DNA from: Deinococcus peraridilitoris DSM 19664
Lineage (GTDB): Bacteria; Deinococcota; Deinococci; Deinococcales; Deinococcaceae
DNA length: 64,000 nt
Assembly: GCF_000317835.1 (NCBI RefSeq)
Contig: NC_019793.1
Span: 1,426,001 to 1,490,000 of the forward strand
Direction of reading: 5' to 3'
Part shown: piece by piece, positions 26,059 to 34,746 of the stretch
Layout of the letters: each line of letters opens with the position of its first letter
How positions within the stretch are numbered: the stretch's first letter is position 1
Notes under the pieces: model-generated
The model's input: the letters and a program-made list of their open reading frames with translations, nothing else
Told to the model about the DNA's origin: nothing
Database searches by the model: none
Translations under genes and position numbers: made by a program

Positions 26059-26548
26059 GGCTTTCCTCCGTTCTTGCTGTTCTCAGCAGCTGGTTGGCTT
26101 GCGCCTGGTTCTCGAACTCCAGTTCGTCGAGGCGGCGCCAGGCGATCCGCAGGTCACGCTTGAGCGACTCGCTCTCGGCGCTGTAGCGCAGGTTCTCGCC
26201 AGTGAGGTTGCCGACCGTCGCGCGCAGCTCCGCGTTCTCAGTGAGCAGGCGGGTGTTCTCCTCGTGCAGGTGCTTGTTGCGTTCGCCGAGCGCGGCCAGC
26301 TCGCCCCGCACGGTGGCGAGCTCACTGCGCACTTCACTGACTTCCTGACCGAGGTTGATGCGCTCCTGGCGTTCCTCACCCAGCTGCTTCTGCAGGGTGG
26401 TCAGCAGCCACTGCCCACCGGACTGGCCGAGCTCTTCGGTCTTCTGCCGGCGGTTGTTCCACGCGATGATCAGGTCAGCGAGGAGTTTGATGATCGCGAT
26501 GATGACCGCGGGTGGTCCAAAAATCTCGAAGGCACGATCGAGGGTCAC
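26027..26548 (-). CDS. Membrane-anchored coiled-coil protein of the lysis module
   Basis: 173 aa from GTG 26548. One N-terminal membrane span (PPAVIIAIIKLLADLIIAW) is followed by a long coiled coil (about residues 40-150; ELATVRGELAALGERNKHLHEENTRLL). Topology and place before the endolysin fit an inner-membrane spanin-like or lysis-timing protein, though Deinococcus envelopes differ from those of model spanin systems. The frame stays open upstream to 26746 through a terminator, which I consider untranslated. Confidence 0.55.
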   Translation of the reverse strand: MTLDRAFEIFGPPAVIIAIIKLLADLIIAWNNRRQKTEELGQSGGQWLLTTLQKQLGEERQERINLGQEVSEVRSELATVRGELAALGERNKHLHEENTRLLTENAELRATVGNLTGENLRYSAESESLKRDLRIAWRRLDELEFENQAQANQLLRTARTEESHEGTEAKPQP

Positions 26549-26609
26549 GGTGCCCCCACGAGCGGAGATGGATTTGTGTGCATGGTGCTCCTTCCGCCGT
26601 GGCGGGCAA

Positions 26610-26640
26610 TGAAAAACCCCCGCGCTCGGCGGGGGCTCAT
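26610..26640 (-). terminator. Terminator after the secreted 139-aa protein gene
   Basis: On the minus strand GCCCCCGCC GAGC GCGGGGG followed by TTTTTC. It lies between 26655 and 26548. Confidence 0.8.
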
Positions 26641-26654
26641 GGGTTGGCAAGGTG

Positions 26655-27074
26655 CTACTTTTTGGTGTTGTATGGCTGGCCGTTGAGCCAGACTTCCCAC
26701 TTCTCGGCATCGCCAAGGTCAGTGAATCGTTGCCGGACCACGACATTCTGATTGTCCTTGGAGAACGACACGAACTGGACGTGGAAGCTCACCCAATCAT
26801 TGGCGTCCATGCCCTTTACCGTCGATTTCAGAGCGGTCGTCAGGCCCTTGATCTGCGCATAGATGGAAGGGAACTCCTTATCAAAATCGCCGATTTTGGA
26901 GTCAGTGGCCGAGAAGCCATACCCAGGCAGGTACATGAACTGCTCGAAGTCTGTCTTCGCGCCGGCATCGATGGCCGACAGAAGGACTTTCGTGGACTCG
27001 GCGGCAAGCTTCGTGTCGGCGGCAGCAGCAACTGAGGACAGAAGCACTGCGGTGAGAACCATGAGTTTGGTCAT
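26655..27074 (-). CDS. Exported protein, 139 aa
   Basis: N-terminal signal peptide MTKLMVLTAVLLSSVAAAADT with an AxA-type cleavage site; mature part of about 120 aa with FxxFMYLPGYGFSATDS and an ending WEVWLNGQPYN. Not recognised. Followed by its own terminator, which suggests independent expression, e.g. in the lysogen. A candidate lysogenic conversion gene. Confidence 0.65.
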   Translation of the reverse strand: MTKLMVLTAVLLSSVAAAADTKLAAESTKVLLSAIDAGAKTDFEQFMYLPGYGFSATDSKIGDFDKEFPSIYAQIKGLTTALKSTVKGMDANDWVSFHVQFVSFSKDNQNVVVRQRFTDLGDAEKWEVWLNGQPYNTKK

Positions 27075-27104
27075 ACAGCCGTAGCGTAGCGGATCAACAG
27101 AGGG

Positions 27105-28028
27105 TCAGTAGTCGAATTCGCCGACCGTGTTTGCAGGCATCACCCAAAGCAGAGGCTCGAACGCGGCACTCCCTGGAATGATGGCGCCGCTCTGATCGGT
27201 CTGGTACTGGCCGCTGTATGTCGCCACCCTCAGCTTGAACAGCTGCCCAGCGCGGTCCCGCCCAACCCAACGGGTCACCGGCGCCGAGCCTCGTATGGCT
27301 TCGCTTCCCAGCTCGATCACGGCTGGCGCTGCATTCCAGTCCAGGGCGGTCAGGTCGAGCGGAGCTCCCATTTTCGCTTCGTCGATCGCGAGGACGCCGC
27401 CCGGCACATGCAGCCGGTACGAATCGCCCTGCTGCGCGTGCCCGTCCGGGAAATTCGGACTCTCCAGCCACACGTCGGCCACGTCCTTCGTCGTCACCTC
27501 ACCGGCGATCCGCACCGCCGAGGCGAGCGAGGGGTGCTCATCAGGCCGGTCCGTCAGTGTAAACGCCGGGTAGACCTTCAGCGTGGCCGTCTCTACAGGG
27601 GCGTCCGGCTCGACGGGTGTGGCCGTCAAAGTCGCGAGACCAGGAGCCGTCGCCATCACATCCGCAGACGCGTCCCCGGTTGAGTACAGTGACAGCTTGT
27701 CGCCAGGCTCAAAAGACACCCTGGCTTTCACTGCCTTGCCTTCGCTGTCCTGCACTGTCACGACGGCCGAGGCGCCCATCTGGACCGATACCCGAAAATC
27801 CCCGTAAGCGGCGCCGAACTCGTCCGCTGGCACTTCGACCGCTTGCGCGCCGACTGATTGACTGGTCATCCCTCCCCCTTTTACAACCCGGAGGGTCGTG
27901 GTGTACTTCGCCGGCTGAGGCGTTGGATCGACCACAACCGGACCTGAATCCGTGATGACCGGCGCCGCTGGCCCTGAGCATGCCGCCAAGATCAACGCCA
28001 GAACGCCCACCGAAAATGCTTTCCTCAT
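27105..28028 (-). CDS. Prophage-encoded lipoprotein
   Basis: 307 aa from ATG 28028 with lipobox LAAC (GVLALILAACSGP). The mature part is beta-rich: an Ig-like region (VVTVQDSEGKAVKARVSFEPGDKLSLYS) and a C-terminal region with TRWVGRDRAGQLFKLRVATY. It lies between tail-fibre and lysis genes. An exported lipoprotein in a prophage can act in superinfection exclusion or surface change; that is inference from context. Confidence 0.65.
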   Translation of the reverse strand: MRKAFSVGVLALILAACSGPAAPVITDSGPVVVDPTPQPAKYTTTLRVVKGGGMTSQSVGAQAVEVPADEFGAAYGDFRVSVQMGASAVVTVQDSEGKAVKARVSFEPGDKLSLYSTGDASADVMATAPGLATLTATPVEPDAPVETATLKVYPAFTLTDRPDEHPSLASAVRIAGEVTTKDVADVWLESPNFPDGHAQQGDSYRLHVPGGVLAIDEAKMGAPLDLTALDWNAAPAVIELGSEAIRGSAPVTRWVGRDRAGQLFKLRVATYSGQYQTDQSGAIIPGSAAFEPLLWVMPANTVGEFDY

Positions 28029-28079
28029 CCTGCCTCCAGGGTTCCCTACGCACCCCACTGTAATTCGTTCCAGACTGCC

Positions 28080-28823
28080 TCAAGGCAGCAGGATCGGATC
28101 GAAAATGACTTCTGTCGCCACGGTGAACGTCGCGCCGTAATTGTTCGTGATCCACACCGCAGGCCCGTTGGTCGAGTCCGTCTTTCTCCACTGGGCCCCG
28201 GTCAGTTGCGTGCCGTCTGCCGTGGACAGCGTAAGGTTCGCCGCAGGCAGCGTGCCCCACGAGTACCAGCGGGTGGTCGCTTCAATCACTCCCGTGAACG
28301 TGAAGCGAATCGCGACGGGCTCGGCGGCAACGAACGTGGAGGGTTGCGTGCTCGCCAGTGGCCCGACGAGCCCGATGGCCGCTCCACCACCACTTCCGCC
28401 GACGGACTGACCGGGAGTGTTGACCTTCAACCGTCCGGGTGCCACCTCAGCCCAAGGCAGCCACGTACCGGACGACGGGTTGAGCGAACGGTAGAACACC
28501 CGGGGTTGCCGGCCGGCCGTGGTGATCGTCACCGTGAACTGCTGCCAGGCGTTCGTCAGGCTCGCGTTCGTGTTGAAGGCGGCGTACGTCAGCAGCATGC
28601 CCGGCAGGGTGCCACCCGCCGGCATGCCGGCGTCGTTGCCCGCTGTCGAGTACATCATCATCGAGTACCCGGGTGGGATCTTCGTGGCACTCGTGGCCGT
28701 GTGGCTCGACAGCACCTCACCTGGCAGGAGTTCGCACACCACGTTCTCCTTGATCAGGTTCAGCACGCGGGCCGTGACGGCCTGCCCGCCACTGAAGTCG
28801 GGGACCAGCTTATTTCTCGGCAT
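28080..28823 (-). CDS. Tail fibre-like protein
   Basis: 247 aa, Gly/Thr/Ala-rich and beta-rich. It begins MPRNKLVPDFSGGQAVTARVLN, typical of short phage fibre proteins, and has a middle with FYRSLNPSSGTWLPWAEVAP, a motif seen in fibre repeats, and a C-terminal domain with distinct composition (GATFTVATEVIFDPILLP) likely for receptor contact. Last virion gene before the exported proteins. Confidence 0.65.
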   Translation of the reverse strand: MPRNKLVPDFSGGQAVTARVLNLIKENVVCELLPGEVLSSHTATSATKIPPGYSMMMYSTAGNDAGMPAGGTLPGMLLTYAAFNTNASLTNAWQQFTVTITTAGRQPRVFYRSLNPSSGTWLPWAEVAPGRLKVNTPGQSVGGSGGGAAIGLVGPLASTQPSTFVAAEPVAIRFTFTGVIEATTRWYSWGTLPAANLTLSTADGTQLTGAQWRKTDSTNGPAVWITNNYGATFTVATEVIFDPILLP

Positions 28824-28833
28824 TCACTCCCCC

Positions 28834-29301
28834 TTACCCGGCCGTGAGGTTGATGACCCACTCAACCGTGCACGCCAGCAGATTGGTCTTTTGAAAAGCG
28901 GCGACGTTCGCGGTCGCCAGCGTCGTGAAGGCGCCGGCCTGCCCGAGGTACAGACGCGCTCCGTTGATCGTCACGGGCTGCAGCGCGGGCTGCAGCGTCG
29001 AAATGTAGAGGATGTTCGTCACGCTGCCACCGACCGTGAACTGATCGGTCAGGTCCGCGCGGAACACCTCATTCGCGCCGCTGTGCACCCCGAGCTGGGT
29101 GATACCGTACTTCAAACCGCCGTTCAGCGGATCTGCCAGCAGCATCTGCGCGATGTACACCAGACCCAGACGCTCGATGGCGTTGTGATCGTCGTGCACC
29201 ACGCGCGCCTGCTGGTAGGTGTCTCGGCTGTACGCGTACGCGGGGGGGTGTTCGAACACCCGCACGTGACCGGTCAGACCGAACGTAGCGTTCAGTTTCA
29301 T
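28834..29301 (-). CDS. Phage tail-tip region protein, 155 aa
   Basis: 155 aa from ATG 29301 (the frame is open to 29319). Contains VRVFEHPPAYAYSRDTYQQARVVHDDHNAIERLG. Family unknown. Overlaps the gene before it by 4 nt and lies between tail hub and fibre, so it is probably a tail-tip or fibre-linking protein. Confidence 0.6.
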   Translation of the reverse strand: MKLNATFGLTGHVRVFEHPPAYAYSRDTYQQARVVHDDHNAIERLGLVYIAQMLLADPLNGGLKYGITQLGVHSGANEVFRADLTDQFTVGGSVTNILYISTLQPALQPVTINGARLYLGQAGAFTTLATANVAAFQKTNLLACTVEWVINLTAG

Positions 29302-29717
29302 GTCTCTCCTTCCAGCCACGCCTCGGAGGCGCGCGTGAATGCACTCGTGAACAGGCGCGCGCTGCCTCCGATCAACTCGAAGGTCAGCTCGTCCTGCAGG
29401 AACGCCAGAACTTCACCGAGCTCCTCGTACAGCGCTTCGGAGGCCCGGGTGAATTCGCTGAGGTACGCGGTATCGCGCTCGTCGAAGTCCAGTGAAGTCA
29501 GGCCGGTGAAGGTCGCGTCGGCCGCCCCGAGCACCTGCGAGCGGCCGACCTGCATGTAGCCCAACCGGCAGCGTGCCGCGCCGAGGGTGGCGGTCACGCT
29601 GTCGGTCATCAGCACGGTGTCCGAGAACAGCACCAAGCTCTCGACCGTCTCGTTGCCACCCCTGAGGGTTTTGGGACGCAGCAGGTCCGCCAGGGTGCGC
29701 TCCAGCTCGCGGGCCAT
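29298..29717 (-). CDS. Phage tail-tip region protein, 139 aa
   Basis: 139 aa. ATG 29717 overlaps the stop of the tail hub gene. Holds a repeated FTRASEA.. phrase (SEFTRASEALYEE and TSAFTRASEAWLEGE), also echoed at the end of the 42921-43175 protein (STYTRASGAWE). Function unknown. Confidence 0.6.
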   Translation of the reverse strand: MARELERTLADLLRPKTLRGGNETVESLVLFSDTVLMTDSVTATLGAARCRLGYMQVGRSQVLGAADATFTGLTSLDFDERDTAYLSEFTRASEALYEELGEVLAFLQDELTFELIGGSARLFTSAFTRASEAWLEGET

Positions 29718-31000
29718 CAGCCGACCACCTTGCTGCCCGTCACGAACCACTCGCGCAGGTAGACGCTCGCGCCTTGCATCAAGGTGGTGCTGTGCGTGAA
29801 GCCTCTGAGGCGCAGCTCGACGTTCTGCAGTAGAAACGTCGAGCTGACCCCCAGGCGGGGTACGTTCACACGCTGACGCAGACCGCTCGTGAGGCCCGGG
29901 CGGGTGGTTTTGTACTGGATGGTCATGGCGGGCGCCGCGAAGTACACCAGCTGCGCCTTGGCCACGGCGTTCGCTACCGGCCTCGAGGTGATCTGCTCAT
30001 CGGTGACGGTGTGCTCCCACTCGCCGAACCGCGCAATGCTCGCTTCATCGCGCGCGCGCGTGATGATCTGCGTGAAGTACCGGTAGACCAGGCTCACCGT
30101 CGCGCCGGCCGCCGGGGTGGGCGTGCCCGCCTTCGCGGCGAGCACCACGCGGTTCTTGTAGTTCACCAGCCAGTCGACGGTGCCCACGTCGGCGACGCCT
30201 TCCTCACCCACGAGCTGGCCGACACCGTTGATCTTCATGATGAATGACCCTTCGGTGACTTCTCCGAGCGTCAGGGCGAACGAGCGTTGCACACCGTCTG
30301 CTTTGACGTCCTGAGTCACGAGGTCACTGTCCATCCGCGCACCCTTCACCGTGACGACATTCCGCACCTGCAGCACGTCCTCGGTGTAGAGCAGGTCGCT
30401 GTAGGGCGCGCTGGCCGCGAAGGGCGTGCTGGCCTCCTCGGTCAGCGCCCACGCTTCCGGCGCTTCCCCAGGTGCCCGGAAGACCACATCCCGGCTTGTC
30501 GACGTGCTGGAGACGAACCAGTCGAACCCGGCGAGGCGCGCGATGTCCTCGATGGCGTCAGCGGCATTGCGGTAGTTGATGGCGTACTTCTTCATGACCG
30601 GCCCGTCCTGCACGCCATTCGTCGTGAAGCCGTTGCCGACCTGCGCCACGATGTCGCGCACGATTGCGCCCGCAGTGACGTTCTCGTACGTCGCCGCGAT
30701 CTGCTTGCGGGTCAGGAGCGTCTGGTTGTCATGCGCGGTGACGGGCACGATCACCTCGCCGGTGTTCCCGACATTCTGCCGGGGGGCCTGAACGATCACG
30801 CCGGCGAAGATGACCTCGGTGTCCTCCCGGAACACCACCGTCTGAGGTGGTGAAGGAATCAAGGGGAGCTGCGACGCCGCCAGGCGCATCGTGAAGTTGA
30901 AGGTGTCGACCTGGCTGGTGAGGTTGTACGCCACCACGACCGACGCCCATTCCACCTGCGCAGCGCGATCGACGCCGTTGATCTCAATAAAGAGCGCCAC
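29717..31000 (-). CDS. Tail hub/distal tail protein
   Basis: 427 aa, directly downstream of the tape measure gene (3 nt apart), the place of distal tail or hub proteins. Parts resemble baseplate-hub-like folds: NFTMRLAASQLPLIPSPPQTVVF, VIVPVTAHDNQTLLTRK and AIVRDIVAQVGNGF. No enzymatic motif is evident. Confidence 0.7.
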   Translation of the reverse strand: MALFIEINGVDRAAQVEWASVVVAYNLTSQVDTFNFTMRLAASQLPLIPSPPQTVVFREDTEVIFAGVIVQAPRQNVGNTGEVIVPVTAHDNQTLLTRKQIAATYENVTAGAIVRDIVAQVGNGFTTNGVQDGPVMKKYAINYRNAADAIEDIARLAGFDWFVSSTSTSRDVVFRAPGEAPEAWALTEEASTPFAASAPYSDLLYTEDVLQVRNVVTVKGARMDSDLVTQDVKADGVQRSFALTLGEVTEGSFIMKINGVGQLVGEEGVADVGTVDWLVNYKNRVVLAAKAGTPTPAAGATVSLVYRYFTQIITRARDEASIARFGEWEHTVTDEQITSRPVANAVAKAQLVYFAAPAMTIQYKTTRPGLTSGLRQRVNVPRLGVSSTFLLQNVELRLRGFTHSTTLMQGASVYLREWFVTGSKVVG

Positions 31001-31003
31001 AGT

Positions 31004-33970
31004 TCACCTCAGGGCCGGCAGGTCGGCCCGCACGAGTTCACGCGTGCCTTGATAGATGCGCTGACCGACCTGCTGCGCGATGGTGCGGCCGTCCAGAATG
31101 ACTTGCACGATGACCGACTCGCCACCTCCGCCGAGGCTCACCTCACCGTCGCGCAGGCCTTGCGCGAAGTTTTTGGGGATGATCATTTCGCCATCGTGAA
31201 TCTGCGCCAGCTGGTCGCCTTTCACGTAGGTGGTTCCGACGTCGAAGCTGTTCACCAGCATCTTGGCGCCCTCGAACGCCAGGAAGGCCGCTCCGGCCGC
31301 AGCGACCATGCCCGGGATGGCCAGCAGGCTCGCCCCGAACGTCGCGGGAGCCTGCATGATCGCCACGGCGATCCCGGCCACCTGCTGCGCGATGATCTGC
31401 GCCTCGAGGCCGGTGAGCATCTGCAGCAGGAACTCCTTGAACGCCCCACCGAAATTCGAGAAGCCCTCTTGCGCCTGACCCCCGAGGAACTCGGCGAACT
31501 GCCCGGCGACCTGCATGCCCACGGCAGCCCAGCCAGTCATGCCTTGCGACCACTCGGTGAACTTGCCTTTCAGGAACGAACCGAATTTCGTCCAGCCTCC
31601 CTCGGTTGAAGTGAACGCCGCGAGGGCCGCTTCAGCGAAGTCCTGCACCTGCTTCAGGATCGGCCCGGCGCCTTCGCCGACCGCGGCTTTCACGGCCACC
31701 ATTCCGAGCGTCATGATCGCGCCCCAGCGGCTTTTGTTCCCGTCGTGCTGGGTGGACCGGAAGGCGGTCAGGACGTCCATCCCGGCTTTCATGACACTGG
31801 AGAGCGTGCTGTCCTTCTCGCTCTCGATGCCCCGCGTCAGACCTTCCATCAGCCAGCCGCCCATCTCGGCCGTCGCGCGAGACGGCGACTTCATCTTGAA
31901 GGTGTCCTTGAACCACGTCAGGACGTCCCCGCCGATGCCGACGACTTTCTTGCGGGTGTCTTCGTACTTCGCACTCAGGCCCATCATCAAGCCACCCAGC
32001 AGGTCGCTCCCGACGGTCTTCATGCGCGTCACCCACAAGTCGAAGCCTGCCTGCAGGTCACTCCAGCGGTTCGTCGCCCATGGCACGATGCCCTTGGTGC
32101 CGGTGATCGCCTCACTCCAGCTGGCTTTGGTCAGTTCCCACCACGCGGCGCCGGCATCCTTGATCTTCGACCCGAAAATCTTGCCGTCGATCCACAGGTT
32201 GCTGAGGGTCGTGACGGTGTCCGTGCTCCAACTGGTGACGAACTCCTTGACCGACTCGAGGGCCGGGAAGAGTTTGCGCATCAGCAGGTCGCTGCCTGCC
32301 TGGCCGACCTTGCCCGCGAGGACCTTGCCGTCCGTCCAGAGGTTCGCGAGGCTGGTGCCGACGTCGCGCGCCCAACTGGTCAGGAACTCGTTGGCGCCTT
32401 CGACCGTGGGCAGCAGTTTGGTGAGCAGGAAGTCGACTGAAGCGGCTTTGAGTTTGCCGCTGAAGATTTTGCCGTCCACCCAGAGGTTGCTGAGGGTCGT
32501 GGCGACGGTGTCACCCCAGCCCTGCAGGAACGTGCCGGCTTCGTTGAGCGAGGGCAGCAGCTTCTCCCACAGACCTTTGACCATCTTCTCGTTCTTGTCG
32601 AGCAGCGCGGTCAGGCTGTACTTGCTGAAAAAGCCCTTGATGGCCGGGGTGGCGACGTCATTCCACCACCAGATGATCGCCTCGTTCACCTCGTCCCGGT
32701 CCGCGCCGATCAAGGTGGACACCAGGCCATTCTTCATGTCCAGCAGGCCCTTGCCGACCTTGCTCCAGTCGGTCTGCGTGAAGCCGACCAGCGCGTCCAT
32801 GATGCCCGTCGCGGCCTTCTTGACGCCTTCCCACTGGTTGCTTTTGCTGATGTCGGCCAGGAACTTGTTCCAGCTCTTGGTGATGTCTCCCTCGACGGAC
32901 GCGCGGGTGACGTCCGCTGCACTTTTGACGCTGCCTTCGTACCCTTGCAGGGCCTGCTTGATGCGTTGAATCGCGTCGCCCGTGTAGCCCGCCGCGGCCT
33001 GCATGATCGGGCCGACCTCTTCACCGAACAGCACGCCCAGGGCCTGCTGTTCTTCTGCGGTGATTTTGTTGTCCGCCATGGCATTTTTCAGGCTGAGCAT
33101 CATCAGCTCACCCGTGAGGATCGCGTCATTCTGCACGGTCTCCCGGTTGATGCCGAGGATCCCGAACATGTCGAGCAGCCCTTCGTCCGGATCCTCGCCT
33201 TTTTTGAAGGCGTTGCGGATGTCCCCCACGGCCTGGGAGAAGGTAATCAGGGCGTCCTTGGCCACCTCGGCATCACCGGCGTAGTAAGCGATCTGCCCCA
33301 GGAACGAGAGGCCATCGTCGAAGTCCTGGAAGGCGGTTTTCAGCAGGGGTGCGGCCTCGGCCATGGCGGCCGCCAGGCCTCCCGGGTCCACACCGATGGC
33401 GCGCGCGACCGCGTAGATTTTGTCGCCTGATTCACGCAGGGCCTCCAGCGTGTCCCGGTCCTTGAAGTACACCAGGATCAACCGGCGGAAATTCTTGCCG
33501 GCCTCCTCGATCGCCTGGCCCGTCGCGGCTTTCCAGTCGATCAGGTAGGTGGCGATGCCTTCTTTGTTTTTGGGGTTGAAGATCAAAAAGTCCGTGGCAA
33601 CCGACTTCAAAGCCGCGCTGACGTCGGACATGCTGGCGCCCGTCGCGGCCGCCAGGTCCTTGAGCTGCCCGGCAATTTCAGGCAGTGAATCTTTCGTGGC
33701 GCCACTGATCCCACCGAGCTCCGCGGCGGCCTGCTGCACCTCGCGCTCCAGCGCGATGAGTTGCGCTCCGACCAGCAGCGCCGCGCCACCCAGGCCGAAC
33801 AGGGCTGCGCGGGCGATGTTCGCCCCGGCCGCCAGGGCGCCCTGCATGCTCCGCCCGGCATTGTTCACCTGCTTCTCGCTCTTCTGCGCGTTGTTCCCTG
33901 CTTGCTGCATGACCTTGGACGCTTCGTCCCGGGCCCGCATGATGATTTCGATGATGCTCTCTGCAGCCAT
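31004..33970 (-). CDS. Tail tape measure protein
   Basis: 988 aa. The N-terminus is helical (MRARDEASKVMQQAGNNAQKSEKQ), then an Ala/Gly-rich hydrophobic helix, a large helical middle, three 48-residue tandem repeats (residues 471-614) and C-terminal hydrophobic segments (about 875-920). It sets tail length and reaches the membrane during DNA entry. At the usual 1.5 angstrom per residue the tail would be near 150 nm. Located between the chaperone pair and the tail hub, as expected. Confidence 0.93.
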   Translation of the reverse strand: MAAESIIEIIMRARDEASKVMQQAGNNAQKSEKQVNNAGRSMQGALAAGANIARAALFGLGGAALLVGAQLIALEREVQQAAAELGGISGATKDSLPEIAGQLKDLAAATGASMSDVSAALKSVATDFLIFNPKNKEGIATYLIDWKAATGQAIEEAGKNFRRLILVYFKDRDTLEALRESGDKIYAVARAIGVDPGGLAAAMAEAAPLLKTAFQDFDDGLSFLGQIAYYAGDAEVAKDALITFSQAVGDIRNAFKKGEDPDEGLLDMFGILGINRETVQNDAILTGELMMLSLKNAMADNKITAEEQQALGVLFGEEVGPIMQAAAGYTGDAIQRIKQALQGYEGSVKSAADVTRASVEGDITKSWNKFLADISKSNQWEGVKKAATGIMDALVGFTQTDWSKVGKGLLDMKNGLVSTLIGADRDEVNEAIIWWWNDVATPAIKGFFSKYSLTALLDKNEKMVKGLWEKLLPSLNEAGTFLQGWGDTVATTLSNLWVDGKIFSGKLKAASVDFLLTKLLPTVEGANEFLTSWARDVGTSLANLWTDGKVLAGKVGQAGSDLLMRKLFPALESVKEFVTSWSTDTVTTLSNLWIDGKIFGSKIKDAGAAWWELTKASWSEAITGTKGIVPWATNRWSDLQAGFDLWVTRMKTVGSDLLGGLMMGLSAKYEDTRKKVVGIGGDVLTWFKDTFKMKSPSRATAEMGGWLMEGLTRGIESEKDSTLSSVMKAGMDVLTAFRSTQHDGNKSRWGAIMTLGMVAVKAAVGEGAGPILKQVQDFAEAALAAFTSTEGGWTKFGSFLKGKFTEWSQGMTGWAAVGMQVAGQFAEFLGGQAQEGFSNFGGAFKEFLLQMLTGLEAQIIAQQVAGIAVAIMQAPATFGASLLAIPGMVAAAGAAFLAFEGAKMLVNSFDVGTTYVKGDQLAQIHDGEMIIPKNFAQGLRDGEVSLGGGGESVIVQVILDGRTIAQQVGQRIYQGTRELVRADLPALR
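32129..32560 (-). repeat. Three 144-bp tandem repeats in the tape measure gene
   Basis: Three in-frame units of exactly 48 codons (32560-32417, 32416-32273, 32272-32129), each with the pattern L(L/F)P..E...F..W..D....L.NLW.DGK....K...A. The anchor TTGCCGTC recurs at 32181, 32325 and 32469, exactly 144 bp apart. Confidence 0.88.
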
Positions 33971-33979
33971 GGGGTCTCC

Positions 33980-34279
33980 TCAAAGGTCCGGCAGGTTGTC
34001 ACCCGTGCCGCGTTTGCCACGCACACGGGAGCGGTTCAGCGCCGCGCGTGCATTCGGGTTGTTCGCAGTGCGCGCCTCCGCTTCGTGCTTCCAGAAGCGC
34101 GTCAGCACGGCGTAATCGAAGCCGACGTGCCAGCCGGTGCGTTCGGTCAGCGCGGCCTGGCCGAACAGCACCACGGTCGGCAGGGTGCCGCAGGCGGTCG
34201 CCATGCGGCCGATGACCAGCGCCAGGTCACTGGTCAGGAAATCGCGCGGTGTCTGCCGCCTCCACGGCAGGCTGGCCAA
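33980..34279 (-). CDS. Tail assembly chaperone, downstream frame (gpT-like)
   Basis: About 99 aa, overlapping the end of the upstream chaperone gene by 53 nt in a different frame, just before the tape measure. Contains HVGFDYAVLTRFWKHEAEARTANN. The only start is a TTG at 34279 with no ribosome site, which suggests it is made as a frameshift extension of the upstream protein, as in lambda G/GT or Mu. Confidence 0.65.
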   Translation of the reverse strand: MASLPWRRQTPRDFLTSDLALVIGRMATACGTLPTVVLFGQAALTERTGWHVGFDYAVLTRFWKHEAEARTANNPNARAALNRSRVRGKRGTGDNLPDL

Positions 34280-34685
34280 TCTTCTTGATTTCCACTTCGA
34301 GCTCTTTGGCGAGCTCCAGCGGAATCAGGTCGACGTTGATCTCACCGTCCTGCAGCTGGTGTGCGGGCTTGCTGACAAAAGTGAAATACACCGATTCCCC
34401 GGTAGGCAGCACTTCGCCGATCAAGCCGGCCTTGAGGGTGGCGGGGCGCATGTTCATGCCCATCTCCACGATCTTCGCGGCCTGCTCCGGGTTGCTCGCG
34501 AGCAGCTGCTCCATGTAGACCTTCTCGTCGACGCCCGCGGGCGCTTCGCTGCGCAGCAGGTCCGGCAGGGCGCCCTGCGCGACGATCAGCGTCGTGCTGT
34601 TGACCATCTGCAGGATGTACATCGCGCCATCGGAGGCCTGGAAGATTTTGGTGGCGGTCGCTTGGATTCGTTTGGTTAAGCTCAT
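34227..34685 (-). CDS. Tail assembly chaperone (gpG-like)
   Basis: 152 aa, between tail tube and tape measure, where the tail chaperone always lies. Contains a compact alpha/beta N-terminus and an acidic-Lys end (LELAKELEVEIKKIGQPAVEAAD). Its 3' end overlaps the next frame (33980-34279) by 53 nt. It should bind the tape measure during tail assembly. Confidence 0.7.
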   Translation of the reverse strand: MSLTKRIQATATKIFQASDGAMYILQMVNSTTLIVAQGALPDLLRSEAPAGVDEKVYMEQLLASNPEQAAKIVEMGMNMRPATLKAGLIGEVLPTGESVYFTFVSKPAHQLQDGEINVDLIPLELAKELEVEIKKIGQPAVEAADTARFPDQ

Positions 34686-34746
34686 GGCTCCCTCGGGAAG
34701 ACAGGGCAGCCGAAGCTGCCCTGCTGGTGTTCAGAGTGGTGGGCGT

